A stretch of DNA of 64,000 bases from Glandiceps talaboti. Its lineage: Eukaryota > Hemichordata > Enteropneusta > Spengelidae. Location of the stretch: NCBI RefSeq assembly GCF_964340395.1, contig NC_135557.1, positions 13,557,546-13,621,545 of the forward strand, read 5' to 3'. The first letter of the stretch is position 1; each line of letters begins with the position of its first letter. Shown piece after piece: positions 38,750-48,523 of this stretch. The notes under the pieces were generated by a model. The model had not been told where the DNA came from. It searched no databases and saw only the letters and a program-made list of their open reading frames with translations. The translations under genes were made by a program, and so were the position numbers.

Positions 38750-40231
38750 TTAATGTATGCTCACGGACGGACGGACGGATGACGAATGGAACTGAAATTC
38801 CAGACACTTGTCATTTGTGAGTGGTACATCTTTACATTTCGTAGCCCAACACTTTTGGCTTAGTTCGTGCCTGTCTTCGTCCCACACAAAGTACTGTTTT
38901 GCCTGTTTGTGGGAGTAACCGACTCGTGGACAAAACGACTCATGCGTGTCGAAGTAAAGGTACCTGCCAGACTTTAAGTGTTGAGTCCAAGTATCGATTG
39001 TGATGACCAATTTGTTTCTAATAAAAGAGATGACTTTCTGTATGATTTCTTTAACTTCTTGGTCACTGCAAACGCTTCTACGTGCTGATTGAAAGACGTG
39101 TTGACATCTAGTACCCTGCTCTGGACATTGTAGTACGAGAAGACCCACTACGTCACGTGACGGTGGGGTGACGTGAGGATAGTGAGCCAGTGCAGTCACA
39201 GTACTGTGTAGGGCTTCTGTGTCGACAAGGGATGGATTGTCACACAGTACAGTCATAGGCTTTAGTTTCTTCTCGGGTTTTCCTTGGCTCGAAGACAATT
39301 TGTAACAGAAGGGCAAGCGAAGACTTTTGTTTGGACAGCAAATTGCACTGTCTATGCAGTGTTGTCTGTGTACTTTTAAAGTCTTTGTTGCATTAGCTGG
39401 TAAGTCATGTTTGCAGCCTGTACTTGGATCAGTGTGACAAAACCGACCATTCACCATGTCTCTGACATACTTCCGGCCCTCGTGTTGTACCCATTCCATT
39501 TGCAGTACACGTCTTGCTTCCAAATCCGTACCAATTCTCTTGTTTACTTGATCGAGAAAACGTTTCACTTCGCTTATGTTTTGGAAAACAACATTTCCAG
39601 GCAAATGTTGGTACAAATGCAAAGACAGTTTACTTGTGGTGTCGCTTTGGTAAACAAACATTGGCCATTGGGTCACCTCACTCACTTTTCCCTTTGTCCA
39701 TTCTTTCATCTCGTCACGTAGTATTTTTCGAATTTGCACTAACATGGTTTTAACGATTTTTGCTTTTTCGATGTCATCGTTTACAGGCTCAGCATCGATG
39801 TCTATGGGTATGCACGTTATGTACAGGTTTGGCCTGAATACTTCACAGTAATTGGCCGTAGTGTGCTGGACTACGCCGTCCAATGCAGAAGGCGTGAAAA
39901 GGGTGAACTGTCTACCTGTGGAGTCTACAGTTTGCTGTGGTATGATTGAAGAAGTAACAACCATTATATCTGTGGGTATACTCATTTCGAAACACAACCA
40001 ATCACCAATATTGTTGGAATATGGTGGAGGTTCCATATTGGCATATGCATTTGCCAGTTCTGACTGTTTCACGTTTTCGACCAACTTCATACAGTAACGT
40101 TTGTAATACACTGTTTTTCTCCTGGCAACTTTGCCATTGTAATGAAAGTCTTCCATCACTTTTGGTGAGGTACCCTGTGAGGGGCTGTATGTGTGAAGAG
40201 CCAAGCTCCTAACGTCCTCAAAGACAGCCAT
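38750..40231 (-). CDS. Archaeo-eukaryotic primase, PrimPol/UL52-like
   Basis: A 493-residue AEP-family primase. The catalytic Asp-x-Asp is IDID at 144-146, the SxH motif is SLH at 203-205, and the third Asp is D294 followed by NKSLRLP (301-307), which matches the N-x-x-x-R-L motif of PrimPol and herpes UL52. The C-terminal zinc knuckle is C434-x6-H441-x19-C461-x4-C466, the same spacing as human PrimPol. It would synthesise primers for replication in the nucleus. The AAA+ helicase at 40370 is divergent from it over 138 bp. TATAAATA at 40273-40266 lies 35 bp before the ATG. Confidence 0.9.
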   Translation of the reverse strand: MAVFEDVRSLALHTYSPSQGTSPKVMEDFHYNGKVARRKTVYYKRYCMKLVENVKQSELANAYANMEPPPYSNNIGDWLCFEMSIPTDIMVVTSSIIPQQTVDSTGRQFTLFTPSALDGVVQHTTANYCEVFRPNLYITCIPIDIDAEPVNDDIEKAKIVKTMLVQIRKILRDEMKEWTKGKVSEVTQWPMFVYQSDTTSKLSLHLYQHLPGNVVFQNISEVKRFLDQVNKRIGTDLEARRVLQMEWVQHEGRKYVRDMVNGRFCHTDPSTGCKHDLPANATKTLKVHRQHCIDSAICCPNKSLRLPFCYKLSSSQGKPEKKLKPMTVLCDNPSLVDTEALHSTVTALAHYPHVTPPSRDVVGLLVLQCPEQGTRCQHVFQSARRSVCSDQEVKEIIQKVISFIRNKLVITIDTWTQHLKSGRYLYFDTHESFCPRVGYSHKQAKQYFVWDEDRHELSQKCWATKCKDVPLTNDKCLEFQFHSSSVRPSVSIH

Positions 40232-40369
40232 TGTTAAAATAACTGTGAAATCACAAGAGTGATTGTATTTATAGGTCCTCGTACTGGGGACAAGACATGT
40301 ATATACGTTTTTTGATAGATAGATAGATAGAAAAGGTGTACTATAGGATATGAGCTTTTCATTTGAACA
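40232..40369. promoter_or_regulatory. Divergent promoter, primase and helicase
   Basis: 138 bp. TATAAATA (minus, 40273-40266) serves the primase. The rightward gene has CTATAGGATATG near 40341. A (GATA)n run lies at about 40316-40331. Shared control would give the two replication proteins in equal timing; an origin in this spacer is possible but not shown. Confidence 0.5.
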
Positions 40370-43300
40370 ATGTCAGCCATCAAGAGAGGAACACTGCCCT
40401 GTGAAATTCGGCCAAGTAAACTCATTCAAAACGAAAAGTCTTTACCATGGTTGGCATGGCCAGATCAACACACAGTCAAATGCATGGCCGTCGAAGTAAT
40501 GGACTTAGAAGCACCCAACCAATCACTATACGGCTGTAAACCGTATACGTACACACTCCTGCAGACACTCTTTCGCATGGCAAATTACATCAAGTCAAAG
40601 AGGGGAAACGTCTTTGTGGCAGCGTCCATTCTCAATTTATGTGGAAACTTAACCCTGTCCAAAGAGGACTCTGTAAAGCCTTACGGGCACATCTTTTGGC
40701 TGATATATCAAGACATTGGCATACATCCGAAAACGGACACGCTGAGATGTGTTGTTGAAGACACGATTCTCGTGAACCATTCTCTCAGACAGTACCACGA
40801 ACTTCTTCAGATCGATTTCGAACACGTCGATCTACAACCCATTCAACTGAAACAGATAAACGACGTGTGTGAGGAAAGAAACAATTTGGAAGACGGTCTC
40901 GTTATGCATAATGCAAAACGAAGAAAACGTGTTCACAAGTCAAAAGAGAGAAAGGAATTCGACATGGAAATTGGTTATGCAAATTCTCTCATGAAAAAAT
41001 ATCATGACAATTCAGACGAATGTAAAGCACTGCCTAAAGTGTACCGTCTGGCCGACTTCGACAAGTGTCTAGAACTATACCACATGTACAAGTTTTCGGA
41101 TTGCAATGCCATGGATTTGAATGACATGTCGTGCAAGATTCGTGAGAGTGACGAGCCAGCAGCATGGGAAAGACGGTACGAATTGTTAACACCCCAATAT
41201 CTATTCACTTACTCTGTACGACGTCATGGAACAAACAAACACATTGACGAAATGGCACACTTTCTACACCAAGACAACAATGAAACAACAGGAAACAACA
41301 ATACTCGACAACAACTGTTACAGAACCTCATGGACTGTGCCAATGACGAAGATGGCGATGACTACAGTTTGACACAGATAAGTGAAAATGCCCCAAGAAA
41401 CAAACTCATAGACGAAATAGCAATGTCTATGATGAAATTCAAGTCATACGAATTAGATATCGAAATGGTTCATCCTGTCTACTTTATTAATCGCCTGTTT
41501 CCCTCAATACAACACTTCAAATCTACACAATCCCTTGTGACCAGTCTGAGTGGTACCAATATACATGACACACAAAGATTGGTACAGGTGAGCTCGATTG
41601 CTCATCTCTATGCCACGACACCCGAAGATGCAAATGAATTGCTCAAAAACACTGCATACAGAGCTAAAAATCCAAGTATAATGGCCATTAAGCAAGTTCT
41701 TTATTCAATTGGTTACAAGGCTGCCAAATATCCCCAAGAGGCGACCAAGTACATCCAATTCTATAAAAAACTACATGAGTCTGAACGACTGTCGATGGCC
41801 GGAGCCATCAAGTGCTCGTACCGAGACAGTGTTGTTTGGTTTAACAACACGACTGGTTTTGTTGGCAGATGCCTGAACGCCATGAGATCACCTCACACAG
41901 GTCAGAGAATACCCATGGTGTGTGATACGATACGCCATCTCGACATTGGTTACCAATTCTTATTCAGCCTTTTACAGATGATTTCGTGTGCAACAGGCAC
42001 ACAACACACATTGGTTGAACTGTTATACATACTCTTGTCGGGTTTCAAACAATTGAAGCCACACAAGTCAATGTCCTTTCATGGTCTATTTTTAGGACCT
42101 CCCGGTACAGGTAAATCTCGTCTGATGGCAGTGGCCAGGGCCATTGTTGGCAAAGACTACTCATATGTCTTGAACTACAAATCTCGAAAGTCAAGTCTCG
42201 TGCCCTCCAATGAAGACGTGTCCAAGAAAATATGCTTTAATCCCGAATTCGTTGTGTGTTCGTCTGCAAGCGGAAATGGTAACCCACTGGCCACAGAACA
42301 AAGTGCAGAGTCAGCAGCAATGAAAGAGGAACTCGATACAGGTTACACAAGGTCAAGGCGAGTAGAAACCATAACCAATCCCCTAACTGGTCACACAATG
42401 CACATGAACACTGAAACAGACAACGTTTGCGATTATGCTACTTTTATTGCCATGAATGAAAAGAATCTCTGTCCCTCACTGGACAGTCGAATGGTGACGT
42501 TTGAAGTGGCACAGTGCAACATGACCACCTTGCCTTCGGAGGCAGATACACTGGAATTCAAAGTGCAGGATTTGAAAGTACCCGAACTGTATGGAGCCAT
42601 AAGGCACATCATCATGGAAACTTCGCGTCTTCAAGAAGTCGGTCTCTTTCCTCACAGAAATGATAATGAGGAACCCATAGACTACAAGGGTATGGTCGCT
42701 ACGTGGGAAAGGCTTGGCACAGTGTGCGAGGAGATGGGAATACTGTATGGTTTGAAATACAACATGCGAGCTCGAGCTCGTGTATTCGACATGGCAGTAT
42801 TACTGGCAGAAATGTTTGCCGTTGTCAGGGTGTACGGATGTCCTCCTAAGCACATATGGGATCAGCAGGATGACCTTAATCAGAATGACACTAACGTTTT
42901 CGATCACGAAGCTTTCAATAAGATCACAGAGAAACACATCACATACTTGCAGAATACTCCAGACCATGTATTACACAACGAAGTGTGTATCGAAAAAGTG
43001 CCAGACCCTGCCGATGTCATAACTGCATTCTCTATCCACTATCAGTTTATAGAGCAAGACAGAAAGATAGCCAGGGCCATAGTTACAGACACAAAGGCTT
43101 TGGACCCACTTCAACCTACCGAAACGGATGAAGGTGCAGCCTACTTCACTCTTCAGTTTGCAAACGAAGAGAGTCTGGTGCACAAACTCGAGAAGACTAC
43201 GGGTTTGACCAGCAAACGATGTAAAGATGCTCTTCTTTCTATGAGTGGGATGCGGTTTAATGGTAAACCAGTTTACAAAGTTATTGCATTGCCAAGCCAC

Positions 43301-44647
43301 CAGAAACAAAACAACCAGAAACAACAACTTCTCTTTCTTGCTGCATATGCCGCAGAAGTGTATGTGGCTGAAAACGAGACGAAAATCAACAAACTCTGTA
43401 CGAGGCTGACAGATGTAATAGAAAAGGGCCAGTGTTATGGAGAAGATGTGTCGAATTACACCATGTTATACATCGACGATGCTTTCTTAAGAGATGTGGC
43501 ATTTCTTCATCACTTGAACACCGCCAAAGTGCACATGGGGACTCTTAACACGAGATATGCTTCTGAACCACCCTATCTCACTGTAGAAGGTGAGCAGCCA
43601 ACAGAAAGAGTGTACGAAGTTTCTCTACATTTTGACATTCAAGAAACTCGCTTGAAACTAGTTCAAAGACATTTGCTTGATACCATGCGAAGTGCCAGAA
43701 AACCAATCATAACTGACAATGGATATGTCCTTGTGGATTTCAAACACATGAACGTTTTAACATGTTTGCAACCCCTGACGAGTCGTGATCTACACACAAC
43801 CAGGAACAGAGTACCTTTGACAAGGAAACTCAACAGGTCTGGGCAATTGGCCATACATTGGTCTGTCTTTTTACCCTCCAATGATGATCTACCAGAGGTG
43901 ACAGTAGTCCGGGAGAAATGTATCTGTGAGGGTATGTGTATAAATGATTATTTCTGTGTCAATGTACATTTGACAGCTGCCCAATGGGAAACCACACAGT
44001 ACACCCCACCCACAGACAGTGGGGAATGTGGATGTCTGAGGTTTGATGGAACGAACATTGACAGTGAAGCATATGTCAGTTTGACGTGTCTCAATCAACT
44101 CGTCGAAGACAGAATTGTTAGTTCTGAGCAGTCAATGATTAAAAAAGTGGTAGAGAAAACAGTCTTTCGAAACATGACAGAGAGAAAATCGATTGTGTAC
44201 GTGGACAAGTCACACAAACCCTCACACAAGAACCTGTTTTACATGTTTCAAGTTTTAGACATTGAAACACTGACAGACAGACACGGTGGCCAACTGCCCG
44301 AATTTTCGTGCCCTAACCCTTGCAAGAGAGACTTCGTTAACTCGATAACAATCAAGAGTATTTTTGGCGACACTATTGGCAATCAAATGGCAGTTGAAGA
44401 ACCAGACCAGCTTAAACTTCGACCAGGACACGTTTCTAAACGAAAGGCCTACATCAGCTTGCTTGCAGATGGCACTGTTGCAAAGCTCGAAAAGGAATTC
44501 AGTTCCATGGAAGAATTTAGTCAACTGTTGGGGGAAAGAGTGTTACAAAGAGTCAAAGCTAGGCAAGGGATGTATCGACCATTCAAACCCGACACACACA
44601 TGAAAGATTTTTCCACGGGTGTGGAGAATAAAGAACGAGAAATTTAG
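40370..44647 (+). CDS. Large AAA+/D5-like helicase
   Basis: A 1425-residue protein, the largest in the window. The Walker A motif is GPPGTGKS at 576-583 after a hydrophobic strand. A downstream FIAMNEKN (Asn696, sensor-1 or motif C position) and SLDSRMV (Arg707) follow the order of SF3/D5-type viral helicases. The Walker B acidic residues are not obvious between them. The N-terminal 550 residues and C-terminal 700 residues have no domain I recognise; the latter has several CxC and C-x2-C pairs (about 1185-1230) that may bind zinc. It probably unwinds DNA at the replication fork with the divergent primase. Paired D5-helicase and AEP-primase genes are usual in large DNA viruses, often as one fused protein; here they are separate. 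Confidence 0.82.
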   Translation: MSAIKRGTLPCEIRPSKLIQNEKSLPWLAWPDQHTVKCMAVEVMDLEAPNQSLYGCKPYTYTLLQTLFRMANYIKSKRGNVFVAASILNLCGNLTLSKEDSVKPYGHIFWLIYQDIGIHPKTDTLRCVVEDTILVNHSLRQYHELLQIDFEHVDLQPIQLKQINDVCEERNNLEDGLVMHNAKRRKRVHKSKERKEFDMEIGYANSLMKKYHDNSDECKALPKVYRLADFDKCLELYHMYKFSDCNAMDLNDMSCKIRESDEPAAWERRYELLTPQYLFTYSVRRHGTNKHIDEMAHFLHQDNNETTGNNNTRQQLLQNLMDCANDEDGDDYSLTQISENAPRNKLIDEIAMSMMKFKSYELDIEMVHPVYFINRLFPSIQHFKSTQSLVTSLSGTNIHDTQRLVQVSSIAHLYATTPEDANELLKNTAYRAKNPSIMAIKQVLYSIGYKAAKYPQEATKYIQFYKKLHESERLSMAGAIKCSYRDSVVWFNNTTGFVGRCLNAMRSPHTGQRIPMVCDTIRHLDIGYQFLFSLLQMISCATGTQHTLVELLYILLSGFKQLKPHKSMSFHGLFLGPPGTGKSRLMAVARAIVGKDYSYVLNYKSRKSSLVPSNEDVSKKICFNPEFVVCSSASGNGNPLATEQSAESAAMKEELDTGYTRSRRVETITNPLTGHTMHMNTETDNVCDYATFIAMNEKNLCPSLDSRMVTFEVAQCNMTTLPSEADTLEFKVQDLKVPELYGAIRHIIMETSRLQEVGLFPHRNDNEEPIDYKGMVATWERLGTVCEEMGILYGLKYNMRARARVFDMAVLLAEMFAVVRVYGCPPKHIWDQQDDLNQNDTNVFDHEAFNKITEKHITYLQNTPDHVLHNEVCIEKVPDPADVITAFSIHYQFIEQDRKIARAIVTDTKALDPLQPTETDEGAAYFTLQFANEESLVHKLEKTTGLTSKRCKDALLSMSGMRFNGKPVYKVIALPSHQKQNNQKQQLLFLAAYAAEVYVAENETKINKLCTRLTDVIEKGQCYGEDVSNYTMLYIDDAFLRDVAFLHHLNTAKVHMGTLNTRYASEPPYLTVEGEQPTERVYEVSLHFDIQETRLKLVQRHLLDTMRSARKPIITDNGYVLVDFKHMNVLTCLQPLTSRDLHTTRNRVPLTRKLNRSGQLAIHWSVFLPSNDDLPEVTVVREKCICEGMCINDYFCVNVHLTAAQWETTQYTPPTDSGECGCLRFDGTNIDSEAYVSLTCLNQLVEDRIVSSEQSMIKKVVEKTVFRNMTERKSIVYVDKSHKPSHKNLFYMFQVLDIETLTDRHGGQLPEFSCPNPCKRDFVNSITIKSIFGDTIGNQMAVEEPDQLKLRPGHVSKRKAYISLLADGTVAKLEKEFSSMEEFSQLLGERVLQRVKARQGMYRPFKPDTHMKDFSTGVENKEREI

Positions 44648-44701
44648 TTGAATTGCGTTAGTATTTACGAGGCAAGCATTTCAATGCTATGTTGGTAAAA
44701 G

Positions 44702-45382
44702 ATGAAGATTATTTTTGTGTGTGGTTTCACGACTGATGTTACCTCCAATGCAATGGAGGAGTGTGCTCAGGGACGTGTGGGAACACGTGCTATATATATT
44801 CGTCCAAACGAAATACGTTATGCAGACTGCAAAGACTTAGATGTTGTGAAGACTTCCAAACAAGACCCCCTGTCTCCCATTGTCACTTCCAGAAATACAC
44901 TCGTCATACAGAGTGGAGTTATATATTATGCATTGAAAAAAATCAAAGAAGCTCTGGCAGACAACATAGATACAGTGATCACCAATGTGTGCCCAGTGAC
45001 AAGTGATTTGGTTTACAAAGAATGGGCTTTTGGAAGAATGGAACCTCACGTCGACAAAGAGATCGAGAGATACAATGACTTCATCAGAAGAAATGTGACA
45101 GATTTGTATTGTTTGAAAATAAATGAAGTAGAATCAGTTGTCAAAGGTGACATAGAAAAGAGGTCTAACAAAAACAAAATGCAAATGTCAGAAGACCAAT
45201 TCAAATTCTACAAGTCCAGTTTCGATAACATTCTCCAAATGTTCTTGGACTACACAGTGAAGAAGAACATTAAAGGAAGCAAATGGTGTGGCACTGTCAA
45301 TGTCAGTTCATTTGATAATAAAGACAAACAGAAAGAAAATATAAAGTTAAATTTGTCGTCTGCTTTGGCAATATTAACCTAG
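44702..45382 (+). CDS. Unknown 226-residue protein
   Basis: A Rossmann-like start (MKIIFVCGF) and alternating strands and helices to about 110 give weak similarity to SGNH-type hydrolase folds, but no catalytic His block is visible. The C-terminal half is lysine-rich. It begins 55 bp after the helicase stop with no TATA box and may be expressed with it. AATAAA sites are at about 45408 and later. Confidence 0.6.
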   Translation: MKIIFVCGFTTDVTSNAMEECAQGRVGTRAIYIRPNEIRYADCKDLDVVKTSKQDPLSPIVTSRNTLVIQSGVIYYALKKIKEALADNIDTVITNVCPVTSDLVYKEWAFGRMEPHVDKEIERYNDFIRRNVTDLYCLKINEVESVVKGDIEKRSNKNKMQMSEDQFKFYKSSFDNILQMFLDYTVKKNIKGSKWCGTVNVSSFDNKDKQKENIKLNLSSALAILT

Positions 45383-45493
45383 CAGAAGAAGACAGCTCCC
45401 TAGGTCTAATAAACCAATGTAACACATTATTTGAAATGTTAATAAACACTGTGTTCAGTAAACAGAAATAAATGCTTCTTCATCATTTCATTT

Positions 45494-45494
<1 letters not shown>

Positions 45495-45546
<52 letters not shown>
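45495..45546 (+). repeat. (CA)n microsatellite
   Basis: About 26 CA units between converging genes at 45382 and 45653. The long H-T frame there is a repeat artefact. Confidence 0.95.
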
Positions 45547-45549
<3 letters not shown>

Positions 45550-45652
45550 TTAATTACACAGTTGTATTCTTGCTTTTGTGGTATTTTTATTTCGTTTTTA
45601 TTTCTTTATCTCGTGAATACTTTTTAACAAATGGTGAGCCAATTTCGTTCAG

Positions 45653-45961
45653 TCACTCTTGTTTCATTTTGCAGTCTGTACAGAAAAACCTTTCACCACT
45701 CTCTGTGAATTCTCTGTGTCTGTAGCATATCGGCAGCCAACATTTCGCACACCAGTTATGCAGTATCCTGTCACAGCAACTACATGTTTCCAAATCGGTA
45801 GCAGTGCTATTGTGCCATCCCGATGCCTTCATGGGACACATGCAAAAGCCACAGAAATCACAGAAGCAACGACATGGAGAAAGAGCAGTCTCTGAACACT
45901 CTTTACACTGTAGTGTCATGTCTACCTTGAATGAACAGCCACATACATTTGGAGCGGTCAT
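45653..45961 (-). CDS. Small cysteine-rich zinc protein
   Basis: A 102-residue protein with about 18 cysteines and four histidines in C-x2-C and C-x-C pairs: CKECSETALSPC, CDFCGFC, CSCCDRILHNWC and CTDC. This resembles two linked RING/PHD-like modules, but the spacing matches no family I know. It is soluble. TTTATT sites near 45587-45610 are possible polyadenylation signals. Confidence 0.65.
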   Translation of the reverse strand: MTAPNVCGCSFKVDMTLQCKECSETALSPCRCFCDFCGFCMCPMKASGWHNSTATDLETCSCCDRILHNWCAKCWLPICYRHREFTESGERFFCTDCKMKQE

Positions 45962-46017
45962 GTTATCACCACAGACACCAAGTTAAAAGTGTTTGAATGG
46001 TACCAAAATATGGCAGT

Positions 46018-47085
46018 TTATTTGTTTTCTGAATTGACGTGGTAGCACTTGACGAACCTGTCCAAAAACTTGACGAGACTTTGCTTATGATGTAGTTCCA
46101 TAGAACGTCTGTCTTTGCCTGTCATTTTCTCGAAACGACTCTCTTTATACTTTTGGTTGTCTCGTAGAAATTCGCAAAATGAACTGGCAATGTCGTGTTT
46201 AAACACAAAAGACAGAAACTCTTGCACAGCTTTCTCGTCACGACCCAAAACACCATGCAGTTTGGTGTCAAGGGCCTGAAAATTATCAATGACAAGGAAC
46301 TTAAACCAAGGCGAAACACCTCTTATCATGGGTCGACCGTTCACCACCTCTCTGTCCAACACTTCAAAATTACTAAGATTAAACAAGCTACCAAAAAGAC
46401 GAGCCAAATCTTCAAGACCGTGTGTCTCTTGATTAACAATGTTTGACTCTTTTCCCATCTTTTCGAGTTCGCTTTGAATCTCTTGTTTTTCAAGCATTTC
46501 CTTTTGTATCAGAGAACTCGACTCATTGAGTTTCTCTGACAGTTGCTGCACTTGCATTTCCTGTCGACTTTTTTCTTCGTGCAGTTCTAACAGTTGCGTT
46601 TTCAAAGCCAACAGTTCAGTTTGGTGAATCTGTTTCCCATCATCAATATGTTTTTTCTCTTCTTCGATCACCTCGTTGGCATTCTCTCTCTTTTGTTCCT
46701 CGTCATTGATTTTGTCATTGTTGGTCATCTTCCCTGTTTCCTTTCTTGATGCTTCCAAGGCCTCGATTGTTTTCTTCAACTGGGTTTCCTCACTTTTCAA
46801 ACCCTTTATGCTCTCTTCTGCTTCCATGTACATTTTGTACAGCTGATTGTACCTTTGTAGAAGAGGTGGGCATGATTCCCGCTCTTTCAGTTTGTATTTG
46901 AATTTTGTCGGCACCCAGTCATCCTCTTTCTCTTTCTCTTTGGAAGTCTTTCGCCTCTTCCTGTATAATTTGGCCCTCACTTCTTTTCGAACTGCAATGG
47001 TTTTACCTTTTCTCTTTCCCTTTTCCTTTTCCTTTCCCTTTCCTGACAGAATATCAGAAATAGTTTTTGGCACTGCACGATACAT
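46018..47085 (-). CDS. Basic coiled-coil protein
   Basis: A 355-residue protein. Residues 15-55 are a lysine-rich KGKEKEKGK-type stretch, likely nucleic-acid binding or nuclear targeting. Residues about 75-230 are heptad coiled coil rich in glutamate and lysine. The C-terminal 120 residues are a compact helical domain with conserved-looking aromatic residues; I do not recognise it. The stop codon lies inside AATAAA (TTTATT 46017-46022). Its start is 141 bp from the ATG of the rightward gene at 47227. Confidence 0.75.
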   Translation of the reverse strand: MYRAVPKTISDILSGKGKEKEKGKRKGKTIAVRKEVRAKLYRKRRKTSKEKEKEDDWVPTKFKYKLKERESCPPLLQRYNQLYKMYMEAEESIKGLKSEETQLKKTIEALEASRKETGKMTNNDKINDEEQKRENANEVIEEEKKHIDDGKQIHQTELLALKTQLLELHEEKSRQEMQVQQLSEKLNESSSLIQKEMLEKQEIQSELEKMGKESNIVNQETHGLEDLARLFGSLFNLSNFEVLDREVVNGRPMIRGVSPWFKFLVIDNFQALDTKLHGVLGRDEKAVQEFLSFVFKHDIASSFCEFLRDNQKYKESRFEKMTGKDRRSMELHHKQSLVKFLDRFVKCYHVNSENK

Positions 47086-47226
47086 ATTGAATCAGTCAGT
47101 CCCTGTGTACATATGTGTTTGTATATATGTATGTACGAAAACACACTTTCTCACTTATAGACACATTTATATTTATGTTTTCAAACATCTTTTATTCATT
47201 AATGAAATGAAAAATAAAAATAAAAA

Positions 47227-47766
47227 ATGTCAGAGTACCATGTCTCTTTCAGTGACTTTGTTGCACATATACGTGAAAATGGCATAACCGACTATTTTAG
47301 CAATCACATCACAGTCGATGAAGTTCTCGACACATCACCACAGTCAGTATGTCAAGACAACGACAATGTTGTCGAAACTATCAAACGTAATGTTGCTCGT
47401 GTTCAAAACGATTTCAAAGTACACCAGGCACACATAGATTGCATAGAGTCTGATGCATTTCCATTACCAGATCTACCAAAACACGAGGGAACAAGTACAT
47501 GGTTGAACAGAGTTTATAATGGTAAAGGTAAACTAATAGGCTTTGCTAAAGTCTTAAAAAGTACAGAAGGCAATGCCACTGTCCTAGAAAGAAATGGTCA
47601 AAAGGCCAATGCAACAGTGAAAGACGGTAAGTTTGTGGTAAAACAGCGATTCGATCTGCCACAGCTGTGTGCACCAGACTTCCAAGTACAGCATATCTTG
47701 AATCTCTGCAAATCCCACAGAAAAGCTTGGATAATGATGAAAAACTTTCCAGCTAAACATGTCTAG
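47227..47766 (+). CDS. Unknown 179-residue protein
   Basis: Soluble, mixed alpha/beta, three cysteines, no domain recognised. Its leader carries AATAAAAATAAAA directly before the ATG. It is tail to tail with the zinc-finger gene; only 10 bp separate the two stops, so 3' UTRs must overlap. Confidence 0.65.
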   Translation: MSEYHVSFSDFVAHIRENGITDYFSNHITVDEVLDTSPQSVCQDNDNVVETIKRNVARVQNDFKVHQAHIDCIESDAFPLPDLPKHEGTSTWLNRVYNGKGKLIGFAKVLKSTEGNATVLERNGQKANATVKDGKFVVKQRFDLPQLCAPDFQVQHILNLCKSHRKAWIMMKNFPAKHV

Positions 47767-47776
47767 TGATATTCCA

Positions 47777-48229
47777 TCAGGCTTTGTATGCAAAGCAAGA
47801 CGTGGGTGGTTTGGGTAAGGAGACTGCTTTTGCCACATGCTGCAAGGACCATGTGTGCGTCTGCAAGTCTTCCTTCGAATTGAAAGATTTGTCGCATTCC
47901 ACACAATCGAAGGTGGTGGTCCTTCTGCTATGTGACTCACAGTGGGTTGTAAACTCATCTTCTGTATCGAAAGCCAGCTGGCATGACTTGCACAGAAAAC
48001 ACTTCATTCGGTCGGCTTTCAACTTGTGATCTATGCTCTTGTAATGTTGGGCTGCATTACCTTCACTTGAAAAGGGGACATGACACACGTGGCAGAAGAG
48101 TGGGTATTTTTCCGGATGTAGCATCACGTCTTCCTTCTTTTTGTGTGGCCTGCCTTTAACATGCTGTCTGTAGTTGTCTTCACCACTGACTGCTACGAGA
48201 CACACACCACAGATGAACTGACTATCCAT
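47777..48229 (-). CDS. Four-finger JAZ/U1-type zinc protein
   Basis: A 150-residue protein composed of four C2H2 units. Fingers 1, 2 and 4 are C-x2-C-x12-H-x5-H, the spacing of matrin/U1-type and JAZ (ZNF346)-type fingers, which bind double-stranded RNA; finger 3 has H-x3-H. The linkers are short. A viral dsRNA-binding protein could hide dsRNA from host sensors, or it may control transcripts. TATAAAAG on the minus strand (48276-48269) lies 40 bp before the ATG. It shares the intergenic region with the RING gene at 48524. Confidence 0.8.
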   Translation of the reverse strand: MDSQFICGVCLVAVSGEDNYRQHVKGRPHKKKEDVMLHPEKYPLFCHVCHVPFSSEGNAAQHYKSIDHKLKADRMKCFLCKSCQLAFDTEDEFTTHCESHSRRTTTFDCVECDKSFNSKEDLQTHTWSLQHVAKAVSLPKPPTSCFAYKA

Positions 48230-48523
48230 TTTAGGGCTTTTGTGAAGAGGACTTGAGAGAAAGCTTCCCTTTTATACAATTCGTCGTGATGAATTGTGAC
48301 GTCATGTCATGGAAAATGATGACGTCACGAGTATCACATACATACAAAGGGGTGACGTCACCTTATTCTCAGTAGTGGACCATGATGTCATGATTCGTCA
48401 CATGACGTGACGTCATGTCATGGAAAATGATGACGTCACCTTATTCTTAGTAGCGGTCTATGACATCACAGGAAACAAACTATAAAAAGGAACGTGGCCA
48501 CAGTTTGTGTCATACATAGCAAC
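48230..48523. promoter_or_regulatory. Divergent promoter with five CRE palindromes
   Basis: TGACGTCA occurs at 48297, 48320, 48353, 48408 and 48431. The segment GTCATGTCATGGAAAATGA-TGACGTCAC is repeated. TATAAAAG serves the leftward zinc-finger gene and TATAAAAAGG at 48481 serves the RING gene 43 bp downstream. Confidence 0.75.

Noticed and set aside
44702-45382. Assignment as SGNH hydrolase
   Set aside because: Only the fold rhythm suggests it; the catalytic Ser and His blocks are not visible, so it was left as unknown.
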